DNA of 5,915 nt from Deltaproteobacteria bacterium. GTDB lineage: Bacteria; Desulfobacterota; BSN033; UBA1163. The translations under genes and the position numbers were made by a program. How positions within the stretch are numbered: position 1 is the stretch's first letter; each line of letters begins with the position of its first letter. Positions 1-5,651 of the stretch are shown here, piece after piece. The DNA lies in NCBI GenBank assembly GCA_016875255.1, contig VGRU01000221.1:1-5915 (forward strand). Direction: 5' to 3'. A model generated the notes under the pieces. The model ran no database searches. It saw only the letters and a program-made list of their open reading frames with translations, and was not told the DNA's origin.

Positions 1-1215
1 AAAATCGATCGGCTTGAGCAGGCCGGCGACATAGGTCGGCCAGTCATAGGTTCTTAGTTCAACCTTGACTCCGATGGCCTGGAGATAAGCCTGGACTGCC
101 TCTGAGACCTGCTTGTCGAAAAGGTAACGGCCTTGAGGTGTCCGCATCTTGACGGTTTGGTTAAAATCAAAATTGGCCTTTTTCAGGAGCTCTTTCGCTT
201 TTTCAGGGTTATATTCATATTGGTTTGCCATTTTCTGATAACCGAAGAGGATCGGGGAGACCGGCCCATCCATGGGAACAGCCGTATCAAAGAGAATCTT
301 GCTGACGATGGCTTTCTTGTCCACGGCGTAGTTGAAGGCCTGGCGAACCAGCTTGTTGGTTGTCACACCCTTCTTGTAATTCAATCCCATAAAGATGGTC
401 CTCGTGCTCAGGGGCATATCAACCGCGATCTTGGGGTCGCCCTTGAGTGAAGCTACGTTGGCAGGCAATGGCTTATAGCAGACATCAATTTGTCCAGCCC
501 TGAGCATGGCTTCACGGGTGGCGTCTTCAGGGATGATCTTAAAAGTAATCTGGGAAACAGTGGGTTTAGGACCATAATAGGTCTCGTTGCGGACCATGAC
601 AATGCGATCGCCCTTGACCCACTCCTTGAGAATATAAGGGCCTGCGCCAACCGGGTTTATGCGAACATTCTCACCATGCTTTTCAATGGCCGCCGGCGAA
701 ATTGGGCTGACCAGCGGCATGGAGAGCGTCGCTGCGACGGGTGCGAAGGGATATTTAAGGTCGATCCGGATGGTTTCATCGTCTATGACTTTTACCTCCT
801 TGATCATAATAATCTGTGACCGAAGTGGAACCCTCATTTTGGGGTCGAGGGCCCGGTCGAAGGTCAACTTAACCGCCTTGGCATTAAAGGCAGTGCCATC
901 ACTAAACTTGACACCTTTTCGCAGATGAATGGTATAGGTTAGGCCATCCTGGGAAACCTCATACCGGGTTGCCAGGCGAGCTTCCAGTTTCCCGTCGGCG
1001 GTCTGGTATAATAGGGTATCATAAATAAATTCGCACATATTCATGGGCAGTGAAGTGGTCTGCTCCTGCGGGTTGAGGGTATCGGCATCGATGCCGATAC
1101 CGATTCTGAGTTCACTGATTTGAGCCCATCCGAATGGGGCAAGAAAAAAAACCATTCCCGCTACCAACATAGACATAAAAACGAATGCTTTAGTAAACCT
1201 ACCGACTTTTTTCAT
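1..1215 (-). CDS. Family-5 ABC transporter substrate-binding protein (peptide/nickel/opine type), C-terminus beyond window
   Basis: This is the extracytoplasmic solute receptor of an ABC importer of the SBP_bac_5 (DppA/OppA-like) family. I translated 405 codons without a stop, and the frame runs off the left edge. The family is usually about 500-540 residues, so roughly the last quarter is missing only because of the window. The ATG at 1215-1213 follows a strong AGGAGG-type ribosome binding site (1221-1230). Residues 1-31 form a signal peptide: MKK start, hydrophobic core, then GWA before Q32. There is no lipobox cysteine. Family hallmarks are LRKGVKFSDGTAFNA (about 98-112), NPVGAGPYILKEW (about 187-199), RQAFNYAVDKKAIV (about 291-304) and YNPEKAKELLKKA (about 335-347). 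It starts 50 bp after the amidohydrolase stop with no clear terminator between, so cotranscription is likely. The ligand (peptide, opine, nickel chelate or glycoside) cannot be told from sequence. The family call is firm. Confidence 0.93.
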   Translation of the reverse strand, partial: MKKVGRFTKAFVFMSMLVAGMVFFLAPFGWAQISELRIGIGIDADTLNPQEQTTSLPMNMCEFIYDTLLYQTADGKLEARLATRYEVSQDGLTYTIHLRKGVKFSDGTAFNAKAVKLTFDRALDPKMRVPLRSQIIMIKEVKVIDDETIRIDLKYPFAPVAATLSMPLVSPISPAAIEKHGENVRINPVGAGPYILKEWVKGDRIVMVRNETYYGPKPTVSQITFKIIPEDATREAMLRAGQIDVCYKPLPANVASLKGDPKIAVDMPLSTRTIFMGLNYKKGVTTNKLVRQAFNYAVDKKAIVSKILFDTAVPMDGPVSPILFGYQKMANQYEYNPEKAKELLKKANFDFNQTVKMRTPQGRYLFDKQVSEAVQAYLQAIGVKVELRTYDWPTYVAGLLKPIDF

Positions 1216-1265
1216 CTCTCTCCTCCTTTCTTTAATATAAGGTTTGTTCAACTCCCCCCGACCAT

Positions 1266-2465
1266 TCACAACTCACGCTTGTAAAACCGTCCCTCCTTCA
1301 TGATCGCCATGATTTTCTCCTTATGCTGCAATACGCCGATATTCTCAAGAGGGTTCCCATCGATGACAATCAGGTCTGCCAACTTCCCCTTCTCCAGCAT
1401 CCCGATCTTATCTCCCAGGCCTAAAACTTCAGAGGCAGTCTTTGTAGTTGCCACAATAGCTTCCATCGGGGTGAATCCCACCCTGACAAGTAATTCCATC
1501 TCTTTCAAGTTCTCACCATGGCGGTTGAAAGGGGTCCCGGCATCTGTTCCCATGGCAATGGGAACCCCTGCCTTGCGGGCTTTTTTGACACTTTCCCAAT
1601 GACTCTTCATGACCTTCCTGGACTTTTCGACAGCATAGGCAGGCACTCCTCTTCTAACTCCCGCCTTGATAATGTGATAAGGTGCGCATAACGTGGGAAC
1701 AACGAATGCCTTCATATCCAAAAGCAATCCGATGGCTTCATCATCTAAGAAAAATCCGTGTTCAATAGAGTTAATCCCGGCCCAGAGAGCATTTTTGATC
1801 CCTTCCGTTCCCTGAGCGTGAGTGGCTGTTCGCCTCCCAGCCTTTCGGGCCTCTTCCACACCGGCGATCAATTCTTCCAGCGTGAACTGTGTGGAGCCAG
1901 GTTCCACTCCTTTGGTCATGATTCCTCCGGTTGCCATCAATTTGATCAGGTCCGCTCCAGCTTTGAGCTGCTCCCTTACCGCCGCTCTCACCTCGTCCAT
2001 CCCATTCGCTTCCCGACCGAACTGCCATCCATGGCCGCCTGTCATGCAAACCAGTTTGCCGCTGCAGAGCATTCTTGGCCCTTGAAGAATCCCTGACTCA
2101 ATGCCATCCCGGATGGCAAGATCTATATAGTCCTTTCCTCCCATATCCCTGACGGTTGTCACTCCGGCTTCTAATGTCCTGCGAGCATGGTCGGCAGCCT
2201 TTAAAGTAAGCTGAGGGACGGAATCCTTTAAAAGAGAAGTGATCGGGTCCGGACTTCCATCCACGCAGATATGGATATGGGCATCGATTAAGCCCGGAAG
2301 GACGGTCTTTCCTGAAACATCGAATACCGTATCTTTTTTTGAAGGCGGATATTTCTTGGAAGGTCCAACGGACTTCACCAACTGTCCATCAACAACAACC
2401 GTTCCCCTCTCAATCACTTCTCCATTTCCAATGATAACCCTTCCATTTTTAAATAAGATTGCCAT
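1266..2465 (-). CDS. Metal-dependent amidohydrolase (imidazolonepropionase / Xaa-Pro dipeptidase-like)
   Basis: A 399-residue cytoplasmic enzyme of the amidohydrolase superfamily (COG1228-like), complete and of normal length. The N-terminal beta-sandwich part (about 1-55) leads into LPGLIDAHIHI, with the HxH metal ligands H63 and H65. The rest of the TIM-barrel metal site is visible: K175 in ADLIKLMATGG (candidate carboxylated lysine bridging two zincs), H216 in TATHAQG, H236 in SIEHG and the catalytic D308 in AMGTDAGTP. The C-terminal sandwich returns with GKLADLIVIDGNPLENI. This residue set matches the group containing prolidase-like Xaa-Pro and Xaa-Arg dipeptidases, so hydrolysis of a dipeptide or N-acyl amino acid is the best guess. 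Other small cyclic amides or organophosphates remain possible. No signal peptide is seen. The ATG at 2465 has an AAGGAG site five bases upstream (2471-2476). The stop TGA falls inside a short motif repeated elsewhere in the window. The adjacent peptide-type binding protein fits a peptide-use role; that link is inference. Confidence 0.92.
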   Translation of the reverse strand: MAILFKNGRVIIGNGEVIERGTVVVDGQLVKSVGPSKKYPPSKKDTVFDVSGKTVLPGLIDAHIHICVDGSPDPITSLLKDSVPQLTLKAADHARRTLEAGVTTVRDMGGKDYIDLAIRDGIESGILQGPRMLCSGKLVCMTGGHGWQFGREANGMDEVRAAVREQLKAGADLIKLMATGGIMTKGVEPGSTQFTLEELIAGVEEARKAGRRTATHAQGTEGIKNALWAGINSIEHGFFLDDEAIGLLLDMKAFVVPTLCAPYHIIKAGVRRGVPAYAVEKSRKVMKSHWESVKKARKAGVPIAMGTDAGTPFNRHGENLKEMELLVRVGFTPMEAIVATTKTASEVLGLGDKIGMLEKGKLADLIVIDGNPLENIGVLQHKEKIMAIMKEGRFYKREL

Positions 2466-2474
2466 ATTCTCTCC

Positions 2475-2544
2475 TTCGTCCCTCGTCTCTCGCCCCTCGG
2501 CTATCGTCCTTCTGCCTTCTGTCTACTGCTTACTCCCTTCACCC
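2475..2544. repeat. Degenerate heptanucleotide tandem array (about 10 units)
   Basis: The C/T-rich stretch just upstream of the amidohydrolase start divides without gaps into ten 7-base units. The first five follow NTCGTCC (TTCGTCC at 2475, CTCGTCT, CTCGCCC, CTCGGCT, ATCGTCC at 2503). The next four follow TNCTGCC (TTCTGCC at 2510, TTCTGTC, TACTGCT, TACTCCC at 2531), and the last is TTCACCC (2538). The array begins inside the ribosome binding site region of the amidohydrolase gene (the TT of AAGGAG lies at 2475-2476). It resembles in style the short tandemly repeated heptamers described in cyanobacteria. Its function is unknown. Confidence 0.7.
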
Positions 2545-2580
2545 CCTCCCTCACCCTCCCCCTCAGAGACTGTGTCGTAA

Positions 2581-2621
2581 TTAGCCATTCGCCCTTCGAC
2601 ACGCTCAGGACGAACGGCTAA
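2581..2621. repeat. REP-like imperfect palindrome 1
   Basis: TTAGCC at the left pairs with GGCTAA at the right, and TTCG pairs with CGAA inside. After one mismatch, CCT pairs with AGG, leaving a small apical region near GACACGC. The inner half, CTTCGACACGCTCAGGACGAACGG, is split here by the loop and shares the GAACGG terminus with palindrome 2. The two hairpins therefore look like diverged copies of one repeat family in opposite orientation. Confidence 0.6.
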
Positions 2622-2644
2622 GTGATTGATTTTTAACATACCAT

Positions 2645-2683
2645 ATTCCGTTCGTGGTGAGGTTCTCGAACCATGAACGGAAT
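2645..2683. repeat. REP-like imperfect palindrome 2
   Basis: ATTCCGTTC (2645-2653) is perfectly complementary to GAACGGAAT (2675-2683). A further GGT/ACC pairing (2656-2658 with 2670-2672) sits around a GAGGTTCTCGA-type loop. On the minus strand it lies just after the stop codon of the LarA-family gene. The sequence after it (ATGGTATGTTAAAAATC) lacks an uninterrupted T-run, so it is not a standard intrinsic terminator. It could still fold in the mRNA and protect the 3' end. Confidence 0.65.
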
Positions 2684-2695
2684 TACGACACAGTC

Positions 2696-3934
2696 TCAAT
2701 GGGGAGGGGTTGGGTGGGGGAAATACTGCACCGTCCCGTCCGGATAGACAGCCACCTTTGCATTTTCTTTCCACTCTGCCCGCAAAAGCTCCAGAACCTC
2801 CTCCCATGTCTTTGCCCAGAGGATCGAAACCACTTTGCCGAAGAAACAGGCTCCCACATGATCCTTGAAGGGTGAGAGGACGATAAATCGTTTCACCTTC
2901 GTGGGCAGGGGCTGAGGAAGTTTGAGTCCTCCCTCTCCGCATCTTCCGAACTCACCGAAGAGATAGTGGACGACCTGGCCTGCCGGTTCATTGGCGATGA
3001 TCACCAGGTCTCCCCCCTCCTCTTTCAACGAAGGAATTCCGATGAAGGGAGCGATGGCATTCTCGTTCGGCTTGGAATAGGCATTGACCACCACCACATC
3101 CATATTCTTCGCCGGAGCGGTCGCATAGACCTCCTTTGCGAACTTCATCCCTTCATGGTGCTCAAGGATGGGGTCTCCGACAAAGAGGCCGGTGACCTCT
3201 CCCCGGAGGTTGAGGATCGCATCAATCTTCACATCGAGTCCGGCCATTTTCGTTGCCTCTTCGATATCGAGGCGGGGGATGTTGCCATCGATCTTCCCCG
3301 GACCGACGCAGTCCGGATGGGTCTTGATCAGTCCGTGATTATAAGCGATTGAATCCATATGGGCCACGCCCGGAAGGATGATCTTTCCTCCCCCGCCGAA
3401 CCCGGAGAAGGCATGGGGAACGATACAACCGATTCCGATCTTCAGGTCGCAGGCCATCACCTCTCTATTGATCGAGATAGGTGTGCCCTGGCTCGTTTTG
3501 CCAAGATAGGTACAGAAGTCGAAGGGGTGATGGTTGTAAACCGGAAAACGGTCGAGTACCTCCCCACCAAGTTTCTTTTTGAAGTCAACCGCTGTGTGTG
3601 CGCCGTGGGCCCCCAGGGCTGCAATAAAACGGATCTGGCTATCCTTGATCCCGGCTTGCCCAAGCTCTTTTAATACAAACGGGACGATCTGGGAAACCGG
3701 CGTGGGCCTTGCCATATCGTCAAAAAGAATGGCGACCTCTTCCTTTCCTATGGCCAATTCATGAATGGGAGGAGAACCGATGGGATGAGAAAAAGCCCTC
3801 TCCATCTCTTTCCGTCCGATTCTCTTCTTTTCTCCGCCCTTCATCGGGCAGAAGAAGACGGACCAGGAGTTTGGAAAATCCAACTCCATCTCGGTATTCC
3901 CGTGCCAGAGAAGTTGAGGAACCTTAACTTTCAT
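2696..3934 (-). CDS. LarA-family nickel-pincer-dependent 2-hydroxyacid racemase/epimerase homologue (DUF2088)
   Basis: A 412-residue cytoplasmic protein of the lactate racemase superfamily, close to the usual 420-430 residues. LarA enzymes use the nickel-pincer nucleotide cofactor to move a hydride at C2 of a 2-hydroxyacid. The cofactor residues known in Lactiplantibacillus plantarum LarA (H174, K184 as covalent lysine, H200) occur here at the same numbers: H174 and K184 in HAFSGFGGGGKIILPG, then H200 in AYNHG. The N-terminal half has FDDMARPTP (R76) and AALGAHGAHT (H110), matching the family DxTRP and GTHR motifs. Homologues act on lactate, malate, phenyllactate or sugar acids, so the substrate is open. 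No larB, larC or larE cofactor genes lie in the window. The ATG at 3934 has only a weak purine-rich site (GAAAGAAG), but no better start is near. The C-terminal HPTPPH tail is encoded by C-rich DNA abutting an inverted-repeat element, and the TGA overlaps that element. Confidence 0.9.
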   Translation of the reverse strand: MKVKVPQLLWHGNTEMELDFPNSWSVFFCPMKGGEKKRIGRKEMERAFSHPIGSPPIHELAIGKEEVAILFDDMARPTPVSQIVPFVLKELGQAGIKDSQIRFIAALGAHGAHTAVDFKKKLGGEVLDRFPVYNHHPFDFCTYLGKTSQGTPISINREVMACDLKIGIGCIVPHAFSGFGGGGKIILPGVAHMDSIAYNHGLIKTHPDCVGPGKIDGNIPRLDIEEATKMAGLDVKIDAILNLRGEVTGLFVGDPILEHHEGMKFAKEVYATAPAKNMDVVVVNAYSKPNENAIAPFIGIPSLKEEGGDLVIIANEPAGQVVHYLFGEFGRCGEGGLKLPQPLPTKVKRFIVLSPFKDHVGACFFGKVVSILWAKTWEEVLELLRAEWKENAKVAVYPDGTVQYFPHPTPPH

Positions 3935-3977
3935 TGCTTCTTTCGTAACTGTTTACCGCTTTGAAACTAGCCGGAAT

Positions 3978-3991
3978 GAATTGTGAATGGT
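3978..3991. repeat. Short motif copy, inverted relative to 1261-1274
   Basis: GAATTGTGAATGGT here is the reverse complement, at 13 of 14 positions, of ACCATTCACAACTC at 1261-1274, where it contains the amidohydrolase stop codon. It stands in the gap upstream of the LarA-family gene, just before the TATCAGG array. It may be a fragment of a further short-repeat class. Confidence 0.4.
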
Positions 3992-4001
3992 AAAATACGG
4001 G

Positions 4002-4054
4002 TATCAGGTTACCAGGATATCAGGGTGCAGGATACCGGGGTATCAGGATCTCAG
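4002..4054. repeat. Degenerate TATCAGG array (7-8 bp units, about 7 copies)
   Basis: Exact TATCAGG occurs at 4002, 4018 and 4041. Degenerate units between and after them (TTACCAGG, GTGCAGG, ATACCGGG, ATCTCAG) keep a 7-8 base step. It occupies the left half of the 228-base gap between livF and the LarA-family gene. No reading frame of note crosses it. The units are contiguous, without spacers. Confidence 0.65.
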
Positions 4055-4080
4055 ATAAATAATAAAAGTCTTTTGGTTTG

Positions 4081-4140
4081 ACCTGATATCCCGATATCCT
4101 GATGTCCACTTCCTGATAACCTGATCATCTGATAACCTCT
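4081..4140. repeat. Degenerate CCTGATA array, inverted relative to the TATCAGG array
   Basis: CCTGAT occurs at 4082, 4098, 4112 and 4120, with variants ATCCCGAT, GTCCACTT, CATCTGAT and AACCTCTT keeping a mostly 8-base step. The units are the reverse complement of those at 4002-4054, and about 26 AT-rich bases (4055-4080) lie between the arrays. The pair could fold into a long imperfect stem, for example AGGATATC at 4014-4021 with GATATCCT at 4093-4100. Further left-directed sequence (4146-4165) is AACTCCT, AACTCAT and AATTTAA, another 7-base rhythm that ends in the livF stop codon. Confidence 0.6.
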
Positions 4141-4162
4141 TAAAAAACTCCTAACTCATAAT

Positions 4163-4873
4163 TTAAAGTCCCAAGTAGCTCTGGCGGATGTGCTGATTCT
4201 TGAGGAGGTCCTGGCCTGTTCCGCTCATGGCGATGGAGCCGTTCTCCAAAACATATCCCCGGTGGGAGAGGCTGAGGGAGTGGAAAACATTCTGTTCCAC
4301 CAGAAGAATGGTCGTGCCCTGTCCGTTGATCTCTTTGATGATGTCAAAGATGGTCTTGACCAAAAGGGGTGAAAGACCCAGAGAGGGTTCATCAAGCATC
4401 AGAAGGGTGGGACAGGCCATCAATCCCCTGCCGATGGCAAGCATCTGCTGTTCGCCGCCGCTTAGGGTTCCCGCCAACTGATGCTTTCTCTCTTCTAAAC
4501 GGGGAAAGAGTTTAAAGACCCATCCCATCGTCTCCTTCCTCGCCTTTTTAGCCTTTGGGAATCGGGCCCCCATCTCTAAATTTTCTGTGACGGTCAAAGA
4601 AGGAAAAAGCTGCCGCCCTTCCGGCACCTGAACAATCCCCATCTCAACAATCTGTGAAGAGGAACAGAGGTGAATCGGATGATTTTCGAAATAAATCTCT
4701 CCCCCCTTCAATTTTAAAATGCCGGAAACGGTCATCAGAGTGGTGGACTTGCCCGCCCCATTGGAACCCACCATCGAGATGATCTCTCCGGATTGAACCT
4801 CGAAGGAGACTCCCCTCAATGACTGAAGATCCCCGTAAAAGACATCGATCCCGTTAACCCTGAGCACCGGCAA
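4163..4873 (-). CDS. livF: Branched-chain amino acid type ABC transporter ATP-binding protein LivF
   Basis: This is one of the two ATPases that power a HAAT-family importer at the inner face of the membrane. Its length of 236 residues is normal. Motifs are Walker A GSNGAGKST (36-44), Q-loop glutamine in VQVPEGRQLFPSLTV (Q82), signature LSGGEQQ (137-143) and Walker B LLMLDEP (157-163). The usual switch histidine is replaced by glutamine in LLVEQN (190-195), which is typical of LivF and separates it from LivG. The C-terminus ends in the usual SYLGL. The longest start is TTG at 4873-4871; GTG at 4867-4865 is an alternative two codons in. Either start overlaps the end of livG (20 or 14 bases), so translational coupling is likely. 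The transported compound need not be leucine; HAAT systems also carry amides, urea, aromatic acids and other small anions. Confidence 0.95.
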   Translation of the reverse strand: MPVLRVNGIDVFYGDLQSLRGVSFEVQSGEIISMVGSNGAGKSTTLMTVSGILKLKGGEIYFENHPIHLCSSSQIVEMGIVQVPEGRQLFPSLTVTENLEMGARFPKAKKARKETMGWVFKLFPRLEERKHQLAGTLSGGEQQMLAIGRGLMACPTLLMLDEPSLGLSPLLVKTIFDIIKEINGQGTTILLVEQNVFHSLSLSHRGYVLENGSIAMSGTGQDLLKNQHIRQSYLGL

Positions 4874-5585
4874 ACTCCTCTCCTAAATAAGCCTCGATCA
4901 CCTGTCGATTCTTTACAACCTCTCCGGGAACCCCTTCTGCTATCTTCTGTCCATAATTTAAAACGACCACCCGCCTTGAAAGAGCCATCAGCCCTCGCAT
5001 CACATGTTCGATCAGGAGGATGGTGACCCCTCGATGATTGACCTCTTTTAACAGCCTGATCAATTCGTCCACTTCGGTCGGCGTCAACCCTGCCATCACC
5101 TCGTCCAGAAGGAGGAGTTTCGGTTCGGTGGCTAATGTCCGCGCCAGCTCAAGCCTTTTCCGGTGGCCAAGGGTGAGGCCCGAAGATAGGGTGTTCGTTT
5201 TCTCCTTCAGGCCTACCAGCTCGATCGTCCGGAGCGCCTTTTCCCGCGCCTCTTTGATCGTTTTTGCCCGGTTCAGGGCAGCCACCACCACATTTTCAAG
5301 GACTGTAAGCTCAATAAACGGCTTGACCAATTGAAAGGTTCGCACCATCCCCTTCTTGCAAACCTGATGGGGTTTTAATCCGACGGTCTTCTCTCCATTG
5401 AACCAGACCTCTCCCGAATCCGGCTTTAAAAAACCTGTGATGACATTAAAGAGGGTGGTCTTGCCAGCCCCGTTTGGCCCGATGATTCCCAGGATCTCTC
5501 CCCCGTTCAATTCAAAAGAGACCTGGGAAACAGCCTTCAGGCCGCCAAAGTTCTTGTTCACTTCTTTCAGCTCTAAGAGAGGCAA
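4854..5585 (-). CDS. livG: Branched-chain amino acid type ABC transporter ATP-binding protein LivG
   Basis: This is the partner ATPase to LivF in the same importer. Numbering below is from the longer possible start at 5591 (245 residues). Motifs are Walker A GPNGAGKTT (38-46), Q-loop Q87 in VRTFQL, Walker B LLLLDE (159-164) followed by VMAGLTPTE, and switch histidine H196 in LLIEH. The signature motif is LTLGHRKRLELA (139-150) rather than the canonical LSGGQ; the glycine and the following basic/LELA segment are kept, and I regard this as a LivG subgroup form. No ATG is available. An in-frame TAA lies just upstream, and the only starts are TTG at 5591 and TTG at 5585. GGAGG at 5593-5597 is one base from the first but seven from the second, so I chose 5585 (start MPLLELKEVNKNFGG). 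The stop lies inside livF. A 60-base gap separates it from livM. Confidence 0.94.
   Translation of the reverse strand: MPLLELKEVNKNFGGLKAVSQVSFELNGGEILGIIGPNGAGKTTLFNVITGFLKPDSGEVWFNGEKTVGLKPHQVCKKGMVRTFQLVKPFIELTVLENVVVAALNRAKTIKEAREKALRTIELVGLKEKTNTLSSGLTLGHRKRLELARTLATEPKLLLLDEVMAGLTPTEVDELIRLLKEVNHRGVTILLIEHVMRGLMALSRRVVVLNYGQKIAEGVPGEVVKNRQVIEAYLGEEFAGAQG
4875..4884 (-). promoter_or_regulatory. Duplicated AGGAG ribosome binding site for livF inside the livG 3' end
   Basis: On the minus strand AGGAGAGGAG ends one base before the TTG at 4873. The upstream AGGAG (4880-4884) is six bases from that TTG. The downstream AGGAG (4875-4879) is seven bases from the alternative GTG at 4867. Both starts are therefore served by a properly spaced site and cannot be separated by eye. 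The site lies within the last codons of livG (the GEEF residues). Confidence 0.65.
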
Positions 5586-5592
5586 CTTCAAA

Positions 5593-5597
5593 CCTCC
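5593..5597 (-). promoter_or_regulatory. GGAGG ribosome binding site deciding the livG start
   Basis: On the minus strand GGAGG is followed by TTTGAAG and then TTG at 5585-5583, a spacing of seven bases. The other in-frame TTG, at 5591-5589, is only one base from GGAGG, too near for normal initiation. This supports the shorter livG protein. Confidence 0.65.
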
Positions 5598-5651
5598 AGA
5601 TTATATGTGCGCCCTAAGACTTCCAAACCTGTCTTTCATTTATGGAAGCCC

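Larger units (their letters stand above)
2566..2697. repeat. 132 bp non-coding element bounded by perfect 17 bp inverted repeats (MITE/REP-like)
   Basis: GAGACTGTGTCGTAATT at 2566-2582 is exactly reverse-complemented at 2681-2697. Between the arms lie two imperfect palindromes (2581-2621 and 2645-2683) joined by an AT-rich spacer. No transposase or credible reading frame is present, so this would be a passive element such as a miniature inverted-repeat element or a paired REP-type (BIME-like) unit. Both outer flanks are C/G-rich in mirror orientation (CCCTCCCC-type on the left, GGGGAGGGG-type on the right), so the symmetric structure may extend further. The base string CTCA occurs at 2562-2565 and 2695-2698. 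It could be a short target duplication, but it overlaps the repeat arm and may be chance. The right end supplies two of the three bases of the stop codon of the LarA-family gene. Confidence 0.75.

Noticed and set aside
1..1215. Receptor gene as a truncated pseudogene
   Set aside because: The frame is open from the start codon to position 1, and the loss of the C-terminus is due to the window edge.
1758..2096. Plus-strand open frames opposite the amidohydrolase, and similar ones opposite the receptor, LarA-family and Liv genes
   Set aside because: All lie antisense to genes with intact family motifs, and none shows a domain or convincing ribosome binding site.
2645..2683. Intrinsic terminator for the LarA-family gene
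   Set aside because: The hairpin is good, but the following minus-strand sequence lacks a continuous T-run, so I list it only as a palindrome.
2523..2942. Minus-strand open frame of 139 codons across the repeat element and the end of the LarA-family gene
   Set aside because: It is out of frame with the well-supported LarA-family gene, reads through low-complexity DNA as Gly/Glu runs, and has no recognisable domain.
4055..4083. Promoter in the AT-rich centre between the inverted arrays
   Set aside because: TTGACC at 4078-4083 on the plus strand and TATTAT-like bases on the minus strand occur, but no pair of boxes with 16-18 base spacing points at a gene.
4002..4140. Possible CRISPR array
   Set aside because: Units are only 7-8 bases, contiguous and degenerate, with no unique spacers of 25-40 bases and no cas genes.
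4285..4310. Missing switch histidine in LivF (VEQN) as a defect
   Set aside because: Glutamine at this position is the usual state in LivF proteins.
5592..5651. Structured element in the livM-livG gap
   Set aside because: CTTCC/GGAAG complementarity with a loop of about 19 bases and a repeated CTTAGGG are too weak to support a call.
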